DNA from: Paenibacillus aestuarii
Lineage (GTDB): Bacteria > Bacillota > Bacilli > Paenibacillales > NBRC-103111
DNA length: 64,000 bases
Reading direction: 5' to 3'
Assembly (NCBI RefSeq): GCF_027789125.1
Contig: NZ_JAQFVF010000050.1
Location: forward strand, 1-64,000
Shown here: piece after piece, positions 15,763-24,469 of the stretch
How positions within the stretch are numbered: position 1 is the first letter of the stretch
Layout of the letters: each line of letters begins with the position of its first letter
The notes under the pieces: generated by a model
Seen by the model: the letters and a program-made list of their open reading frames with translations, nothing else
The model's database searches: none
Told to the model about the DNA's origin: nothing
Made by a program: the position numbers and the translations under genes

Positions 15763-16842
15763 TTGGATGGCTATAAACGAAGATTAACGAATATGATATG
15801 GCGCAGCATGGGCGAATCGATCCTCTTTAGCTTAATTGTGCTAGCCGTCATCATCTATTTCTTGAATTCAAGAGGCTTGCTGGGCGCCTTCACCAGCTGG
15901 CAGGAGGGAGTGAAGCTCTCTTTCATCGCGATGGGGGCTGTCGTCGGTCTAGGCGCCATCTACGGTTTCTTGAGCAGCAGCCGGGTGACACGCAGGCTGG
16001 AACCGCTGATGGAGACGATGATCCTGCTGGAGAAAGGGACCTTTACCCGCACGCCGATCCCCTTTGAAGAAGATGAGATCGGGCGGCTCGGCGAGCAGCT
16101 CGGCCGGATTATGAAGAAGTGGGAGGAGCAGGTGACTTCCCTGCAGCGCTTATCCAACAATAACGCTGAACTCGCGGAGAAGGCCAGGTTCTCGGCGGTG
16201 ATCGAAGAGCGCCAGCGCTTGGCGCGCGAGCTGCATGATGCGGTGAGCCAGCAGCTTTTTGCGATATCGATGACGGCGACGGCCGTTGGCCGCACCTTGG
16301 ACAAGGATTTTGAGAAAGCGCAGCGGCAAATTTTTCTGATTGAGGAGATGGCTTCGGTGGCCCAATCGGAGATGCGCGCCCTGCTGCTGCATTTGCGGCC
16401 AGTCCATCTGGAAGGCAAACGCCTCTCCGAAGGACTCGTCGAGCTGCTGAAGGAATTGGCAGCGAAGGTGCCCATTGCAATTACCTGGGAAATGGATGAA
16501 GAGATTCGCCTGCCCAAGGGGATTGAGGACCACTTGTTCCGCATCGTCCAGGAGGCGCTGTCGAATGCGCTGCGGCATTCGAAGGCGAATAAGCTGGAGG
16601 TTAAGCTGCAGCATCGCCCTGATGGCGTGCGGCTGGCCATCCGCGATGACGGTGTCGGATTCGAACTCGATGCCAAGAAGCATGCGTCATATGGCATTGT
16701 ATCGATGAAAGAGCGTGTGAATGAAATAGGCGGGTCTTTACATATTATTACGGCGCCGGATCGGGGAACGCGTATAGAGATCCGAGTGCCGATACTAGGT
16801 CAGCAAAGCTCAGGAGGAGATACCATTGGACTCGAATATTAA
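15763..16842 (+). CDS. liaS: LiaS-type sensor histidine kinase
   Basis: A 359-aa membrane kinase with two transmembrane helices (about 20-40 and 50-68), a short outside loop, a HAMP-like linker, a HisKA_3 dimerisation helix with phospho-acceptor His in RQRLARELHDAVSQQLFA, and a HATPase domain (DHLFRIVQEALSNALRHS, IRDDGVGFELD, SYGIVSMKERV). This is the NarL-partner, intramembrane-sensing form. The start is TTG 15763 with GGGAGG upstream. The 3' end overlaps liaR by 17 bases, so their translation is coupled. Confidence 0.93.
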   Translation: MDGYKRRLTNMIWRSMGESILFSLIVLAVIIYFLNSRGLLGAFTSWQEGVKLSFIAMGAVVGLGAIYGFLSSSRVTRRLEPLMETMILLEKGTFTRTPIPFEEDEIGRLGEQLGRIMKKWEEQVTSLQRLSNNNAELAEKARFSAVIEERQRLARELHDAVSQQLFAISMTATAVGRTLDKDFEKAQRQIFLIEEMASVAQSEMRALLLHLRPVHLEGKRLSEGLVELLKELAAKVPIAITWEMDEEIRLPKGIEDHLFRIVQEALSNALRHSKANKLEVKLQHRPDGVRLAIRDDGVGFELDAKKHASYGIVSMKERVNEIGGSLHIITAPDRGTRIEIRVPILGQQSSGGDTIGLEY

Positions 16843-17470
16843 GGTGCTTTTGGTCGACGATCATGAGATGGTGCGGATCGGTCTCGCGGCTGTTCTTGGA
16901 ACGGAAGACGGGATTGAAGTCGTAGGGGAAGCGAGCAATGGACAAGACGGCATTCGCTTGGCACAGGAGTATCGCCCTGATGTCGTGCTGATGGATCTTG
17001 TTATGGAAGGCATGGATGGGATTGAGACGACGCGCAAGCTGCTGCAGCTTTATCCCGAATGTAAAGTTATCGTGTTGACCAGTTTTTTGGACGATGAAAA
17101 AATGTATCCGGTCATCGAGGCCGGTGCTTTCAGTTATTTATTAAAGACGTCACGCGCTTCAGAAATTGCCCAAGCGATAAGAGCCGCGGCGAAAGGTCAA
17201 TCCATCCTCGAATCGCAAGTCGCTTCGAAGATTATGAACCGCTTTCGTCAGCCCAAGGCGGAAGCGGCTCCACATGAAGAACTGACGGAGCGGGAAATGG
17301 AAGTTCTTCGCCTCATCGCCAAGGGCAAATCCAATCAAGAGCTGGCGGATGAGCTGTTCATCGGTGTGAAAACCGTCAAGTTCCATGTCACGAACGTGCT
17401 TGCGAAGCTGGGGGTTGAGGATCGGACACAGGCCGCCATCTATGCGTTCAAGCATGGGTTGGCCGAATAA
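16826..17470 (+). CDS. liaR: LiaR-type response regulator (NarL family)
   Basis: A 214-aa regulator with a receiver domain (acidic VDDHEMV, phospho-acceptor Asp in VVLMDLVMEG near residue 55, Lys in LLKTSRAS) and a C-terminal LuxR/NarL helix-turn-helix (LTEREMEVLRLIAKGKSN...VKTVKFHVTNVLAKLGV). Start TTG 16826 has AGGAGGAGA just before it and lies inside the end of liaS. Probable targets include the PspA/LiaH-like gene and its own operon. The signal peptidase gene follows after 22 bases. Confidence 0.94.
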   Translation: MDSNIKVLLVDDHEMVRIGLAAVLGTEDGIEVVGEASNGQDGIRLAQEYRPDVVLMDLVMEGMDGIETTRKLLQLYPECKVIVLTSFLDDEKMYPVIEAGAFSYLLKTSRASEIAQAIRAAAKGQSILESQVASKIMNRFRQPKAEAAPHEELTEREMEVLRLIAKGKSNQELADELFIGVKTVKFHVTNVLAKLGVEDRTQAAIYAFKHGLAE

Positions 17471-17492
17471 CAGCTGAGAAGGAGCGAAGCGC

Positions 17493-18041
17493 ATGCAAGT
17501 GTTGAAGCAAATATGGAGTTGGGTCGGTTCTATAGCCATTTCTTTTATACTCGTCATATTTTTAGGCGTATTTGTTTTTCAATCGACCAAGGTCATGGGC
17601 CATTCGATGGACCCTACCTTGCATGACCAACAGCGTGTGTATGTGTCTAAGCTGTCGCATACTTTGGGGAATGAACCTAACTATGGCGACATTGTCATTA
17701 TTGACAGTCGCATAGACTTAAAACGAACGTTCAAAAATGATCTGTTGGACAGCCCTTTGCTCAGCTTGCTTACCCAAAAGGATGACAAGCATGTCTGGAT
17801 CAAACGGGTTATCGGTAAGGCAGGCGATGAGCTGGAGTTGAAGGATCATAAAATGTACCGCAACGGCGTCTTGTTGGATGAGCCCTATATTAATGAACAG
17901 ATGCGCGATTCGGCCGATATGAAATGGAAAGTGCCGGAGGACCACGTGTTCGTGATGGGTGATAACCGCAACAACAGCATGGACAGCCGGGTCATCGGGT
18001 ATATTCCGCTTGATCATGTGCTCGGAAAAAAGGTGTTCTAA
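17493..18041 (+). CDS. lepB: type I signal peptidase
   Basis: A 182-aa membrane peptidase that removes signal peptides outside the membrane. One N-terminal helix (SIAISFILVIFLGVFVF) anchors it. The catalytic Ser is in MGHSMDPTL, the Lys in VWIKRVIGKAGDE, and the family end motif is VFVMGDNRNNSMDSR. It is short like the Bacillus SipS/SipT group. GAAGGAG precedes ATG 17493. Being 22 bases after liaR with no terminator between, it likely belongs to the lia operon; that arrangement ties secretion capacity to envelope stress. Confidence 0.95.
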   Translation: MQVLKQIWSWVGSIAISFILVIFLGVFVFQSTKVMGHSMDPTLHDQQRVYVSKLSHTLGNEPNYGDIVIIDSRIDLKRTFKNDLLDSPLLSLLTQKDDKHVWIKRVIGKAGDELELKDHKMYRNGVLLDEPYINEQMRDSADMKWKVPEDHVFVMGDNRNNSMDSRVIGYIPLDHVLGKKVF

Positions 18042-18043
18042 TA

Positions 18044-18088
18044 AAAAAGCAGATCCTCACTCATCGCGGATGAGCCGGGATCTGCTTT
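18044..18088. terminator. Bidirectional Rho-independent terminator
   Basis: AAAAAGCAGATCC and GGGATCTGCTTTT form a long stem with inner TCATCGCGGATGA hairpin. T-runs occur on both strands, serving the signal peptidase gene and the convergent gene at 18101. Confidence 0.9.
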
Positions 18089-18100
18089 TGCTTTATAGCC

Positions 18101-18739
18101 TTACATGCGCCGATCAAGCAGAAGCCCGTGTAGGGGAACAGGCAAGTAGGCTTGCAATGGCAAACGATACTTGCGATAAGGGCTCAGCGGAGACTGATTG
18201 AGCTGCAGTAGAGCTTCGGAAGGGGCCTGATCGATCTGCCCCATATTGTCTTTGATGGATTGGACGAGACGGGTCCATCCGGGCGTGGATGCTTGTACTT
18301 GATCCGGATTCTTGAGTTCAAACGTGCCGTCTTCAAGTTGATCGATGCCTGCATCGTTCAATGGAGATGGACTGGCAGACTGTTCAATCTGATCGAGCGC
18401 GGAGCTATTGAAGGAAGCGGAAGCACTGCGTAATTGCGTTTTGAGTTGGTTAAAAGCTTGGACATAGTTATGCATGGAACCAGACAAAGCGCCACTCGAG
18501 GACTGCGCTAAGCTGTAGGCCGATTGTTTCACCTTTTGCGCCGATTGGGTGAGATCCGCAAGCTGCTGTGCCGCTTGTTGTGCGTATTGTTTATACGCGG
18601 ATTGTTCGTAGCTCTGGGTGAAGGGCTGGCGGGAAGTGCTCGTTTTGCCGCCTGTAATGCTGCGGATTGCGTTAATGCGGTAATAATCTTTATGCGTCTG
18701 GTAGCTGGTAATGGCTGTGATTGGATATGCGTTGATCAA
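18101..18739 (-). CDS. hypothetical Ser/Gln/Ala-rich helical protein
   Basis: A 212-aa protein not recognised. It opens INAYPITAITSYQTHKDYYR, then a Gln/Ala/Ser-rich helical stretch of about 70 residues, and ends with Leu/Pro-rich DRRM. No signal peptide, membrane helix or enzyme motif is visible; the composition suggests a coiled or fibrous helper protein, such as a flagellar cap-like or spore coat component, but this is a guess. Start is taken at TTG 18739, which has GAGGTG eight bases upstream; GTG 18751 lies within that site. A convergent terminator separates it from the signal peptidase gene. Confidence 0.6.
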   Translation of the reverse strand: MINAYPITAITSYQTHKDYYRINAIRSITGGKTSTSRQPFTQSYEQSAYKQYAQQAAQQLADLTQSAQKVKQSAYSLAQSSSGALSGSMHNYVQAFNQLKTQLRSASASFNSSALDQIEQSASPSPLNDAGIDQLEDGTFELKNPDQVQASTPGWTRLVQSIKDNMGQIDQAPSEALLQLNQSPLSPYRKYRLPLQAYLPVPLHGLLLDRRM

Positions 18740-18916
18740 AGGATGTATCACCTCATTTTAGCTTCCTTTTATTAGAATATTATAGCATTCGCAGCAATTG
18801 GGGTAAATTGGTACTTCGCATGAATTATTTTTCATGCTGCGGCTTCTTGCGGAGTCAAGCGGCAGTCCGCCGACATAAGATAACATTATTGCTCTCTGCA
18901 TTGGAGGCGGTGCCGA

Positions 18917-19360
18917 ATGATTCGCAAACGATTGGCTCCCGTTGACGATCCGGTTATTCATCGCTTAGTCTTGGAACAACTCGTGCCTTTTTCCAGAACC
19001 GTGGACAGCGGCTCTTCCGCAACATTTACAGAAATTCGCAAACGATTGAACCACAATATTACCTATGTAGCCGCAAAAGGGACTCGGCGTGCCTGCGGGT
19101 TCATCACCTTTCTGCGCAAATCACGTGTCCTATTCGTCGATATGCTGGCCGTTGATCCAAGAGAACAAGGCCGTGGGTGGGGGCGCAAGCTCATGGATAT
19201 TGCTGAAAACTACGGTAAGGCCGAGCGGTGTCGCAGCGTCGAGCTGCTGGTTGACGATATTAATGAGAATGCCTACCGGTTCTATGTGAATAGAGGGTAT
19301 TCGGTCAAACAATATATACCGGACGTTGGCTGTTATTTGATGACAAAAGAGATTCGCTAG
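18917..19360 (+). CDS. GNAT-family N-acetyltransferase
   Basis: A 147-aa GNAT protein. The acetyl-CoA-binding motif A is LAVDPREQGRGWGRKLMD (about residues 77-94), followed by VELLVDDINENAYRFYVNRGY, typical of motif B. GGAGG lies about nine bases before ATG 18917. The substrate amine is unknown. It stands alone and ends at a shared terminator. Confidence 0.88.
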   Translation: MIRKRLAPVDDPVIHRLVLEQLVPFSRTVDSGSSATFTEIRKRLNHNITYVAAKGTRRACGFITFLRKSRVLFVDMLAVDPREQGRGWGRKLMDIAENYGKAERCRSVELLVDDINENAYRFYVNRGYSVKQYIPDVGCYLMTKEIR

Positions 19361-19362
19361 CA

Positions 19363-19409
19363 AAAGCAGGGCCGCGGAGTCGTCATCCGTAGCCCTGCTT
19401 ATATTTTTG
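19363..19409. terminator. Bidirectional Rho-independent terminator
   Basis: AAGCAGGGC and GCCCTGCTT pair around a 19-nt loop, with A-rich sequence on the left and TATATTTTT on the right. It lies between convergent genes. Confidence 0.85.
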
Positions 19410-19414
19410 GCAAC

Positions 19415-19789
19415 CTATAGCGCAAATAATGCGGCAAGGGCGGCGATGTCAACGCTGATTGCGGCGTCATAGCCGAATCCGAGCGTGCCTACCGGCGGAG
19501 TGCCGTATGGCGCAACGCCATAGGGGAAGCCGTATGGCACGAACGCCGGGGTTTCCACAGTTTCTTCTTGGCTGATTTTCACTTTCTTTGCGGATTTCTT
19601 GATTTTGGCTTTTGCTTTCTTCTTAGGCTTGGCGGCAACTTGGGCAGACTGATCATTGATGATGAGTTTACCGTCTTCAATACGGCTCAACGTACCAAAA
19701 ATTTCTGCACCGTCTTGCAGAAACATCAGAACCGGCTTGCCGTATAACGCCGCACAAGTTTGTTCATTAATAGGATCTATGCGCTGCAT
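19415..19789 (-). CDS. hypothetical protein with Sm-like N-terminus and Gly/Pro/Tyr-rich tail
   Basis: A 124-aa protein. Residues 15-50 (GKPVLMFLQDGAEIFGTLS then EDGKLIINDQ) resemble a five-strand Sm/LSM-like barrel. A Lys-rich block follows (PKKKAKAKIKKSAKKVK), then a PYGFPYGVAPYGTPPVG segment and an Ala-rich end. The same layout is seen in Paenibacillus spore-surface-like hypotheticals; the coat role is inferred from composition only. GGAGGTG precedes the ATG by 11 bases. No enzymatic motif is visible. Confidence 0.65.
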   Translation of the reverse strand: MQRIDPINEQTCAALYGKPVLMFLQDGAEIFGTLSRIEDGKLIINDQSAQVAAKPKKKAKAKIKKSAKKVKISQEETVETPAFVPYGFPYGVAPYGTPPVGTLGFGYDAAISVDIAALAALFAL

Positions 19790-19911
19790 GGTTGAATGTA
19801 CACCTCCGGATTTTTGACTCGATATTAGCCTATTCGGCGCTAGACGTATCGGGTATAGACGAATGTCTATTTTCTTATAAGAAAAAGTTATCTGACAAAT
19901 CGCGCAAAAAG

Positions 19912-19940
19912 TTGAATCCGATTCTTATTTTCGGTATGCT
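19912..19940 (+). promoter_or_regulatory. Probable sigma-A promoter of zwf
   Basis: TTGAAT and TATGCT stand 17 bases apart, 41 bases before the zwf start. A four-codon ATG-ATG-CAT-AGA-TGA reading frame at 19971-19985 overlaps the zwf ATG. Confidence 0.55.
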
Positions 19941-19981
19941 AAGCATATTAACTAATCCAAAAAAGGAAGAATGATGCATAG

Positions 19982-21520
19982 ATGAGCGGAGCTGTGTTTT
20001 ATATTTTCGGAGCAACAGGGGATTTGGCTAAAAGAAAGCTGTTTCCTGCGTTTTACAGCTTGTATCGCGAAGGTAAATTAGGCCACAATTTTGCGGTTGT
20101 TGGTCTTGCACGTAGACCTCGAACGAATGAGCAATTCCGCGAGGACGTGCAGCGGTCGATCAACGATTTTGCCCGTTACAAAATTGCCGACGACGGAGAA
20201 TGGCAGGAATTCGCGAAGCATTTTGAATACATGTCCCTCGATATTAATAATGTCGCCGGCTTCCATGAGCTGAACGCGCTGACAGCGAAGCTCGACGAGC
20301 GTTTCCAGACCGGGGGCAACCGGTTGTTCTATCTCGCTTTGGCGCCTGAGCTGTTCGGCAATGTTTCCTATAACTTGCGCGAAGGCGGGTTACTGGAGAC
20401 GAAGGGCTGGCACCGCCTAGTCATCGAGAAGCCATTCGGCTATGATCTGCCTTCGGCAGAGCGTTTGAACAGTCAACTGCGTCAAGTTTTTGAAGAGCAG
20501 GATATTTACCGCATTGACCACTACCTGGGCAAAGAGATGGTCCAGAACATCGAGTTCGTGCGTTTCGCCAATGCCTTCTTCGAGCCGCTGTGGAACAATA
20601 AGTACATAGCGAATATTCAAATTACACTGAGCGAAACAGTCGGTGTGGAAGAACGCGGCGGTTACTACGACCACTCCGGCGCCTTGCGCGACATGGGTCA
20701 GAACCATATGCTGCAAATGCTCATGATGATGGCGATGGAGCCGCCAAGCCGCTTGCATCCTGAAGATATCCGCGATGAGAAGGTGAAAGTGCTGCGATCG
20801 CTCCGCCTGTTTGAGAACAGCGAAGACGTGCGGGCCAACGTCGTTCGCGGCCAATATACGAACGGTACGGCCAAAGGCAAATCGCTGCCAGCTTACCGTG
20901 ATGAGGATTCCGTGAATCCGCAGTCGACGACGGAGACTTATTTTGCCGCTCGCGTGCATGTCGATAATTTCCGCTGGGCAGGCGTTCCATTCTATATCCG
21001 CACAGGCAAGCGACTGCCGCTCAAAACGACCGAGGTTGTGGTGGAGTTCAAAAACATCCCGAACAACGTGTACTTGGCGAAGAAACACGACCTGCAGCCG
21101 AATCTGCTGGTGTTCCGCGTCAATCCGATGGAGGGCATTTATTTCAAAATGAACGCCAAACAGCCGGGCTCGGAAGGCGTCATTGTACCGGTGGCGATGG
21201 ATTTCTGCCAAAGCTGCCAGATCGGCATCAATACGCCGGAAGCCTACGAGCGTTTGCTGCATGACGCGGCGCGCGGCGACTCCACTTATTTCACTCGTTG
21301 GGATGAAGTGGCGCTGGCTTGGACGTATGTCGACCGTATCGCTGCCGCATGGGCGGAGACCTCGACGGATCTTAAGACGTATCCGGCAGGATCCTGGGGA
21401 CCGGATGAAGCCGCAGAAATGCTGGCTAAAGACGGCTTCAAATGGTGGCCGATCAACGGTCAGAACGAAGGCGAAGTCGATTGGGAAACGGTAGCGCCGA
21501 AAGCATCGGTGTTAACGTAA
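19982..21520 (+). CDS. zwf: glucose-6-phosphate 1-dehydrogenase
   Basis: A 512-aa enzyme oxidising glucose-6-phosphate with NADP, first step of the oxidative pentose phosphate path. The N-terminal dinucleotide motif FGATGDLAKRKL is present, the active-site signature is DHYLGKEMVQN, and substrate lysine/histidine residues lie in RLVIEKPFG and the DNFRWAGVPFYIRTGKRL region. Length is usual. AAGGAAGA stands 12 bases before the ATG, wider than normal. It is a single gene with its own terminator. Confidence 0.97.
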   Translation: MSGAVFYIFGATGDLAKRKLFPAFYSLYREGKLGHNFAVVGLARRPRTNEQFREDVQRSINDFARYKIADDGEWQEFAKHFEYMSLDINNVAGFHELNALTAKLDERFQTGGNRLFYLALAPELFGNVSYNLREGGLLETKGWHRLVIEKPFGYDLPSAERLNSQLRQVFEEQDIYRIDHYLGKEMVQNIEFVRFANAFFEPLWNNKYIANIQITLSETVGVEERGGYYDHSGALRDMGQNHMLQMLMMMAMEPPSRLHPEDIRDEKVKVLRSLRLFENSEDVRANVVRGQYTNGTAKGKSLPAYRDEDSVNPQSTTETYFAARVHVDNFRWAGVPFYIRTGKRLPLKTTEVVVEFKNIPNNVYLAKKHDLQPNLLVFRVNPMEGIYFKMNAKQPGSEGVIVPVAMDFCQSCQIGINTPEAYERLLHDAARGDSTYFTRWDEVALAWTYVDRIAAAWAETSTDLKTYPAGSWGPDEAAEMLAKDGFKWWPINGQNEGEVDWETVAPKASVLT

Positions 21521-21536
21521 CATTATACGATATCTG

Positions 21537-21568
21537 CCAACGGGCACTTCTGTCCGTTGGTTTTTTTT
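21537..21568 (+). terminator. Rho-independent terminator of zwf
   Basis: CCAACGG and CCGTTGG pair with a GCACTTCTGT loop, followed by eight T. Confidence 0.9.
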
Positions 21569-21570
21569 CA

Positions 21571-21579
21571 TGCTATAAT
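21571..21579 (+). promoter_or_regulatory. Extended -10 promoter of the phosphoesterase gene
   Basis: TGCTATAAT, an extended -10 element, is 40 bases before the start of the metallophosphoesterase. There is no convincing -35, and the upstream side is the zwf terminator. Confidence 0.5.
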
Positions 21580-21618
21580 AGATGCCGTAACGCCCATAAT
21601 GACGACTTGAGGTGCAGC

Positions 21619-22677
21619 ATGACGCGAAGAGCATTTATTCGATACTTATTGATGATTGGGGCGGCTCTTGTCGGATTAAGCGCACTTTTCAGCCAATTGT
21701 TGAAAAAGAAGTTTTTGTCGGAAGAAGCTTTGGTTAGTGCGGGGACGCCTGATGCGAGTGCGGCACCTGAGTCACCGTTAGAATCATTGTCAACGGAACC
21801 ACTTATGTCGTATTTTATATTAAGCGATCTACATGTAACTGCCGGAGATCCGCAAACGATTAAGAAGCTCAGGCAGGCTTTGGATGATGTTACGCATTTC
21901 GACGGACCGGTCGATGCCGTTATGCTTACAGGCGATTTGACCGATACCGGAACGGAACGCGATTATAAGGAGCTGCGGTCCATTGTAAACGACTATAAAC
22001 TTCCCCCGGTGTATGCGAATATGGGGAACCACGATTACTATACGATCTGGATCAACAAAGCGAATAGCTGGGACCAGGGAGCGATGCCGAACGGCAAGAC
22101 GGACGCGATGTCCAGGGAGCAATTCAAGAAGTTTTTTGGCTATGAGAAGATTTACAATGAATTTACGACCAAAGGGCACTCTATTCTGCTGCTCTCCCAA
22201 GAAGCCTATGTGCAGGAGAAGCCGGAAGTCGGTGAAGGCGCTTGGTATTCAGACGAGCAGATGTCTTGGTTCAAGGAGCGGGTCAAAGCGCTTTACCAAC
22301 CGGGCAGGCCGCTGTTTGTGATGACGCACCAGCCGCTGCCGCCGGTCGGCACGGATGGCGGGTCGCATCAATTGATTCGCGCCATGCAATTTAGAGAGAC
22401 GCTGAAACCTTATAAAAATGTGTTTGTATTCTGTGGACACCGCCACCAGGATTTCCAAAACGGTACTCCGCACTATGTGCAGGAGTCGTTCCACTTTTTC
22501 CATAACTCTTCCGTCGGAAGAACGCTGAATCGGGCTTACCAGCAGGAAGCCAAAAATAAAGCGCAAGGCATCTATGTGCAAGTGTATGCCAATAAAGTCG
22601 TAGTTCGCGGAAGAGAGTTCAGCAACCGCACGTTTATCGCGGAAGCGAACTGGAGCATTGATTTGCAGCAAGCATAA
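21619..22677 (+). CDS. Tat-exported calcineurin-like metallophosphoesterase
   Basis: A 352-aa phosphoesterase. The N-terminus TRRAFIRYLLMIGAALVG is a twin-arginine signal or anchor. The catalytic domain has ILSDLHV, MLTGDLTDTG, NMGNHDYY and, downstream, VMTHQPLPP and FVFCGHRHQ, the five metal-binding motifs of the calcineurin fold. It is expected to work outside the membrane on an unknown phosphate ester. The start at 21619 has TGAGGTG in place; in-frame codons further upstream overlap zwf and were rejected. Confidence 0.9.
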   Translation: MTRRAFIRYLLMIGAALVGLSALFSQLLKKKFLSEEALVSAGTPDASAAPESPLESLSTEPLMSYFILSDLHVTAGDPQTIKKLRQALDDVTHFDGPVDAVMLTGDLTDTGTERDYKELRSIVNDYKLPPVYANMGNHDYYTIWINKANSWDQGAMPNGKTDAMSREQFKKFFGYEKIYNEFTTKGHSILLLSQEAYVQEKPEVGEGAWYSDEQMSWFKERVKALYQPGRPLFVMTHQPLPPVGTDGGSHQLIRAMQFRETLKPYKNVFVFCGHRHQDFQNGTPHYVQESFHFFHNSSVGRTLNRAYQQEAKNKAQGIYVQVYANKVVVRGREFSNRTFIAEANWSIDLQQA

Positions 22678-22705
22678 TTCGAGTTAGAACGAAGGGACTA
22701 AACTG

Positions 22706-24289
22706 ATGACGACGCAAATAAGTAAACAACTTGAAGAGGAAGTCGCCAAACGGCGCACGTTTGCGATTATTTCCCACCCGGATGCGGGGAAAACAACTTT
22801 GACGGAAAAGCTGCTCTTATTCGGGGGCGCCATTCGCCTGGCCGGTACGGTAAAAGGGCGCAAAGCGAGCAAGCACGCGACTTCAGACTGGATGGAAATC
22901 GAGAAGCAGCGTGGGATCTCGGTCACGTCTTCCGTGATGCAGTTCGATTATGAAGGACATCGTGTCAACATTCTGGATACACCGGGTCACCAAGACTTCA
23001 GTGAGGACACGTACCGGACACTGACGGCAGCGGACAGCGCCGTGATGTTGATCGACGTAGCCAAAGGGGTCGAGGCACAGACGAAGAAGCTGTTCCAAGT
23101 GTGCCGGATGCGCGGGATTCCGATTTTCACATTCATTAACAAATTGGACCGGGAGGGACGCGATCCGTTCGAGCTGCTTGAGGAACTGGAAGAAGTGCTC
23201 GGCATTCGCTCTTATCCGATGAACTGGCCGATCGGTTCCGGCAAGCAGTTCTGCGGCGTCTACGACCGCGAGAAAACACAGCTGGAGCTGTTCCAAGGCG
23301 ACGATCACAAGCAGATCGAAGTCCGCAAAGTAAGCGGTGTGGACGATCCGCTCGTCAAGGAAATCGCCGGCGAGTTCCTGCATAAGCAATTAAGCCAGGA
23401 TATCGAGCTGCTGGACGTGGCCGGAGATCCTTTTGATATGGAGAAAGTGCTGAAAGGCGAACTGACACCGGTATTTTTTGGAAGTGCGGTCAACAATTTC
23501 GGCGTGCAAACGTTCCTGGAGAACTTCCTGCAGTTGGCGCCGACGCCAGAACCGCGCAATAGCTCTGTTGGTGTCATTGAGCCGACGAAAGAGAAATTCA
23601 CCGGTTATGTGTTCAAAATTCAAGCGAACATGAACCCGGCGCACCGCGACCGCATCGCCTTCCTGCGCATCGTGTCCGGTAAATTCGAGCGCGGCATGAC
23701 CGTGAAGCACAATCGCGCAGGCAAGGACATTAAGCTGGCACAGCCGCAGCAATTCCTTGCACAGGATCGCGATATCGTTGAAGAGGCGTTCCCTGGCGAT
23801 ATTATCGGTTTATTCGATCCGGGCATTTTCCGGATTGGCGATTCGTTGAGCCAAGGCGAAGAGGTTATTTTTGACGAGCTGCCGACGTTCTCGCCGGAGC
23901 TGTTCAGCAAAGTGTCGATCAAAAATGCGTTGAAGCAGAAGCAATTCCTCAAAGGCATCGATCAACTGACCGAGGAAGGGATGATTCAGGTCTTCACGAC
24001 GATCGGCTTCGAAGACATGATCCTTGGCGTCGTTGGCCAACTGCAATTCGAGGTGCTGGAGCATCGGATGAAGTCCGAGTACGGCGTGGACATTCAACTG
24101 CAGCGCCAGAACTACCAGTTTGCCCGCTGGATCGTTGACGAGAAGATTGATCCGGGTAAGTTCCGCATTAACTCCCAGCTGGTGAAGGACAAGAAAGGCA
24201 ACTATGTCGGCCTGTTCGAGAGCGAGTACGCTTTGCGCTCAGCCATTGATAAGAATCCAACGGCGCAGTTCTTGACTAGCGCTCCGTAA
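22706..24289 (+). CDS. prfC: peptide chain release factor 3
   Basis: A 527-aa translational GTPase that frees RF1/RF2 from ribosomes after termination. G1 SHPDAGKTTL, the switch region with RGISVTSSV, G3 DTPGHQDF and G4 NKLD are all present, followed by the EF-G-like domains II and III (GVVGQLQFEVLEHRM). Length is normal. The start ATG 22706 has AAGGGA upstream. It follows the phosphoesterase by 28 bases and may be transcribed with it; a strong terminator ends the pair. Confidence 0.97.
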   Translation: MTTQISKQLEEEVAKRRTFAIISHPDAGKTTLTEKLLLFGGAIRLAGTVKGRKASKHATSDWMEIEKQRGISVTSSVMQFDYEGHRVNILDTPGHQDFSEDTYRTLTAADSAVMLIDVAKGVEAQTKKLFQVCRMRGIPIFTFINKLDREGRDPFELLEELEEVLGIRSYPMNWPIGSGKQFCGVYDREKTQLELFQGDDHKQIEVRKVSGVDDPLVKEIAGEFLHKQLSQDIELLDVAGDPFDMEKVLKGELTPVFFGSAVNNFGVQTFLENFLQLAPTPEPRNSSVGVIEPTKEKFTGYVFKIQANMNPAHRDRIAFLRIVSGKFERGMTVKHNRAGKDIKLAQPQQFLAQDRDIVEEAFPGDIIGLFDPGIFRIGDSLSQGEEVIFDELPTFSPELFSKVSIKNALKQKQFLKGIDQLTEEGMIQVFTTIGFEDMILGVVGQLQFEVLEHRMKSEYGVDIQLQRQNYQFARWIVDEKIDPGKFRINSQLVKDKKGNYVGLFESEYALRSAIDKNPTAQFLTSAP

Positions 24290-24292
24290 TCA

Positions 24293-24337
24293 TAAGAGGT
24301 TAAGCAGAGATTAAATCTGCTTAACCTCTTTTCTTTT
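24293..24337 (+). terminator. Rho-independent terminator of prfC
   Basis: AAGAGGTTAAGCAGA and TCTGCTTAACCTCTT form a 15-bp stem around GATTAAA, followed by TTCTTTTT. Confidence 0.93.
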
Positions 24338-24469
24338 TCAGTCGCCAACTAGGGAGTTACTTCATACAATAGGTACGGGTTCGCCTTAAAGTTCCGTTAA
24401 CTAATTCTGCTGGCAGGTTGCAGCCCAATCGTTGGCTGATTTCGATAAATTGAAGCTGGAGGCAGAGAA

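Noticed and set aside
21442..21618. N-terminal extension of the phosphoesterase into zwf
   Set aside because: The extension overlaps the zwf coding end and its terminator; ATG 21619 has TGAGGTG and begins with a twin-arginine signal.
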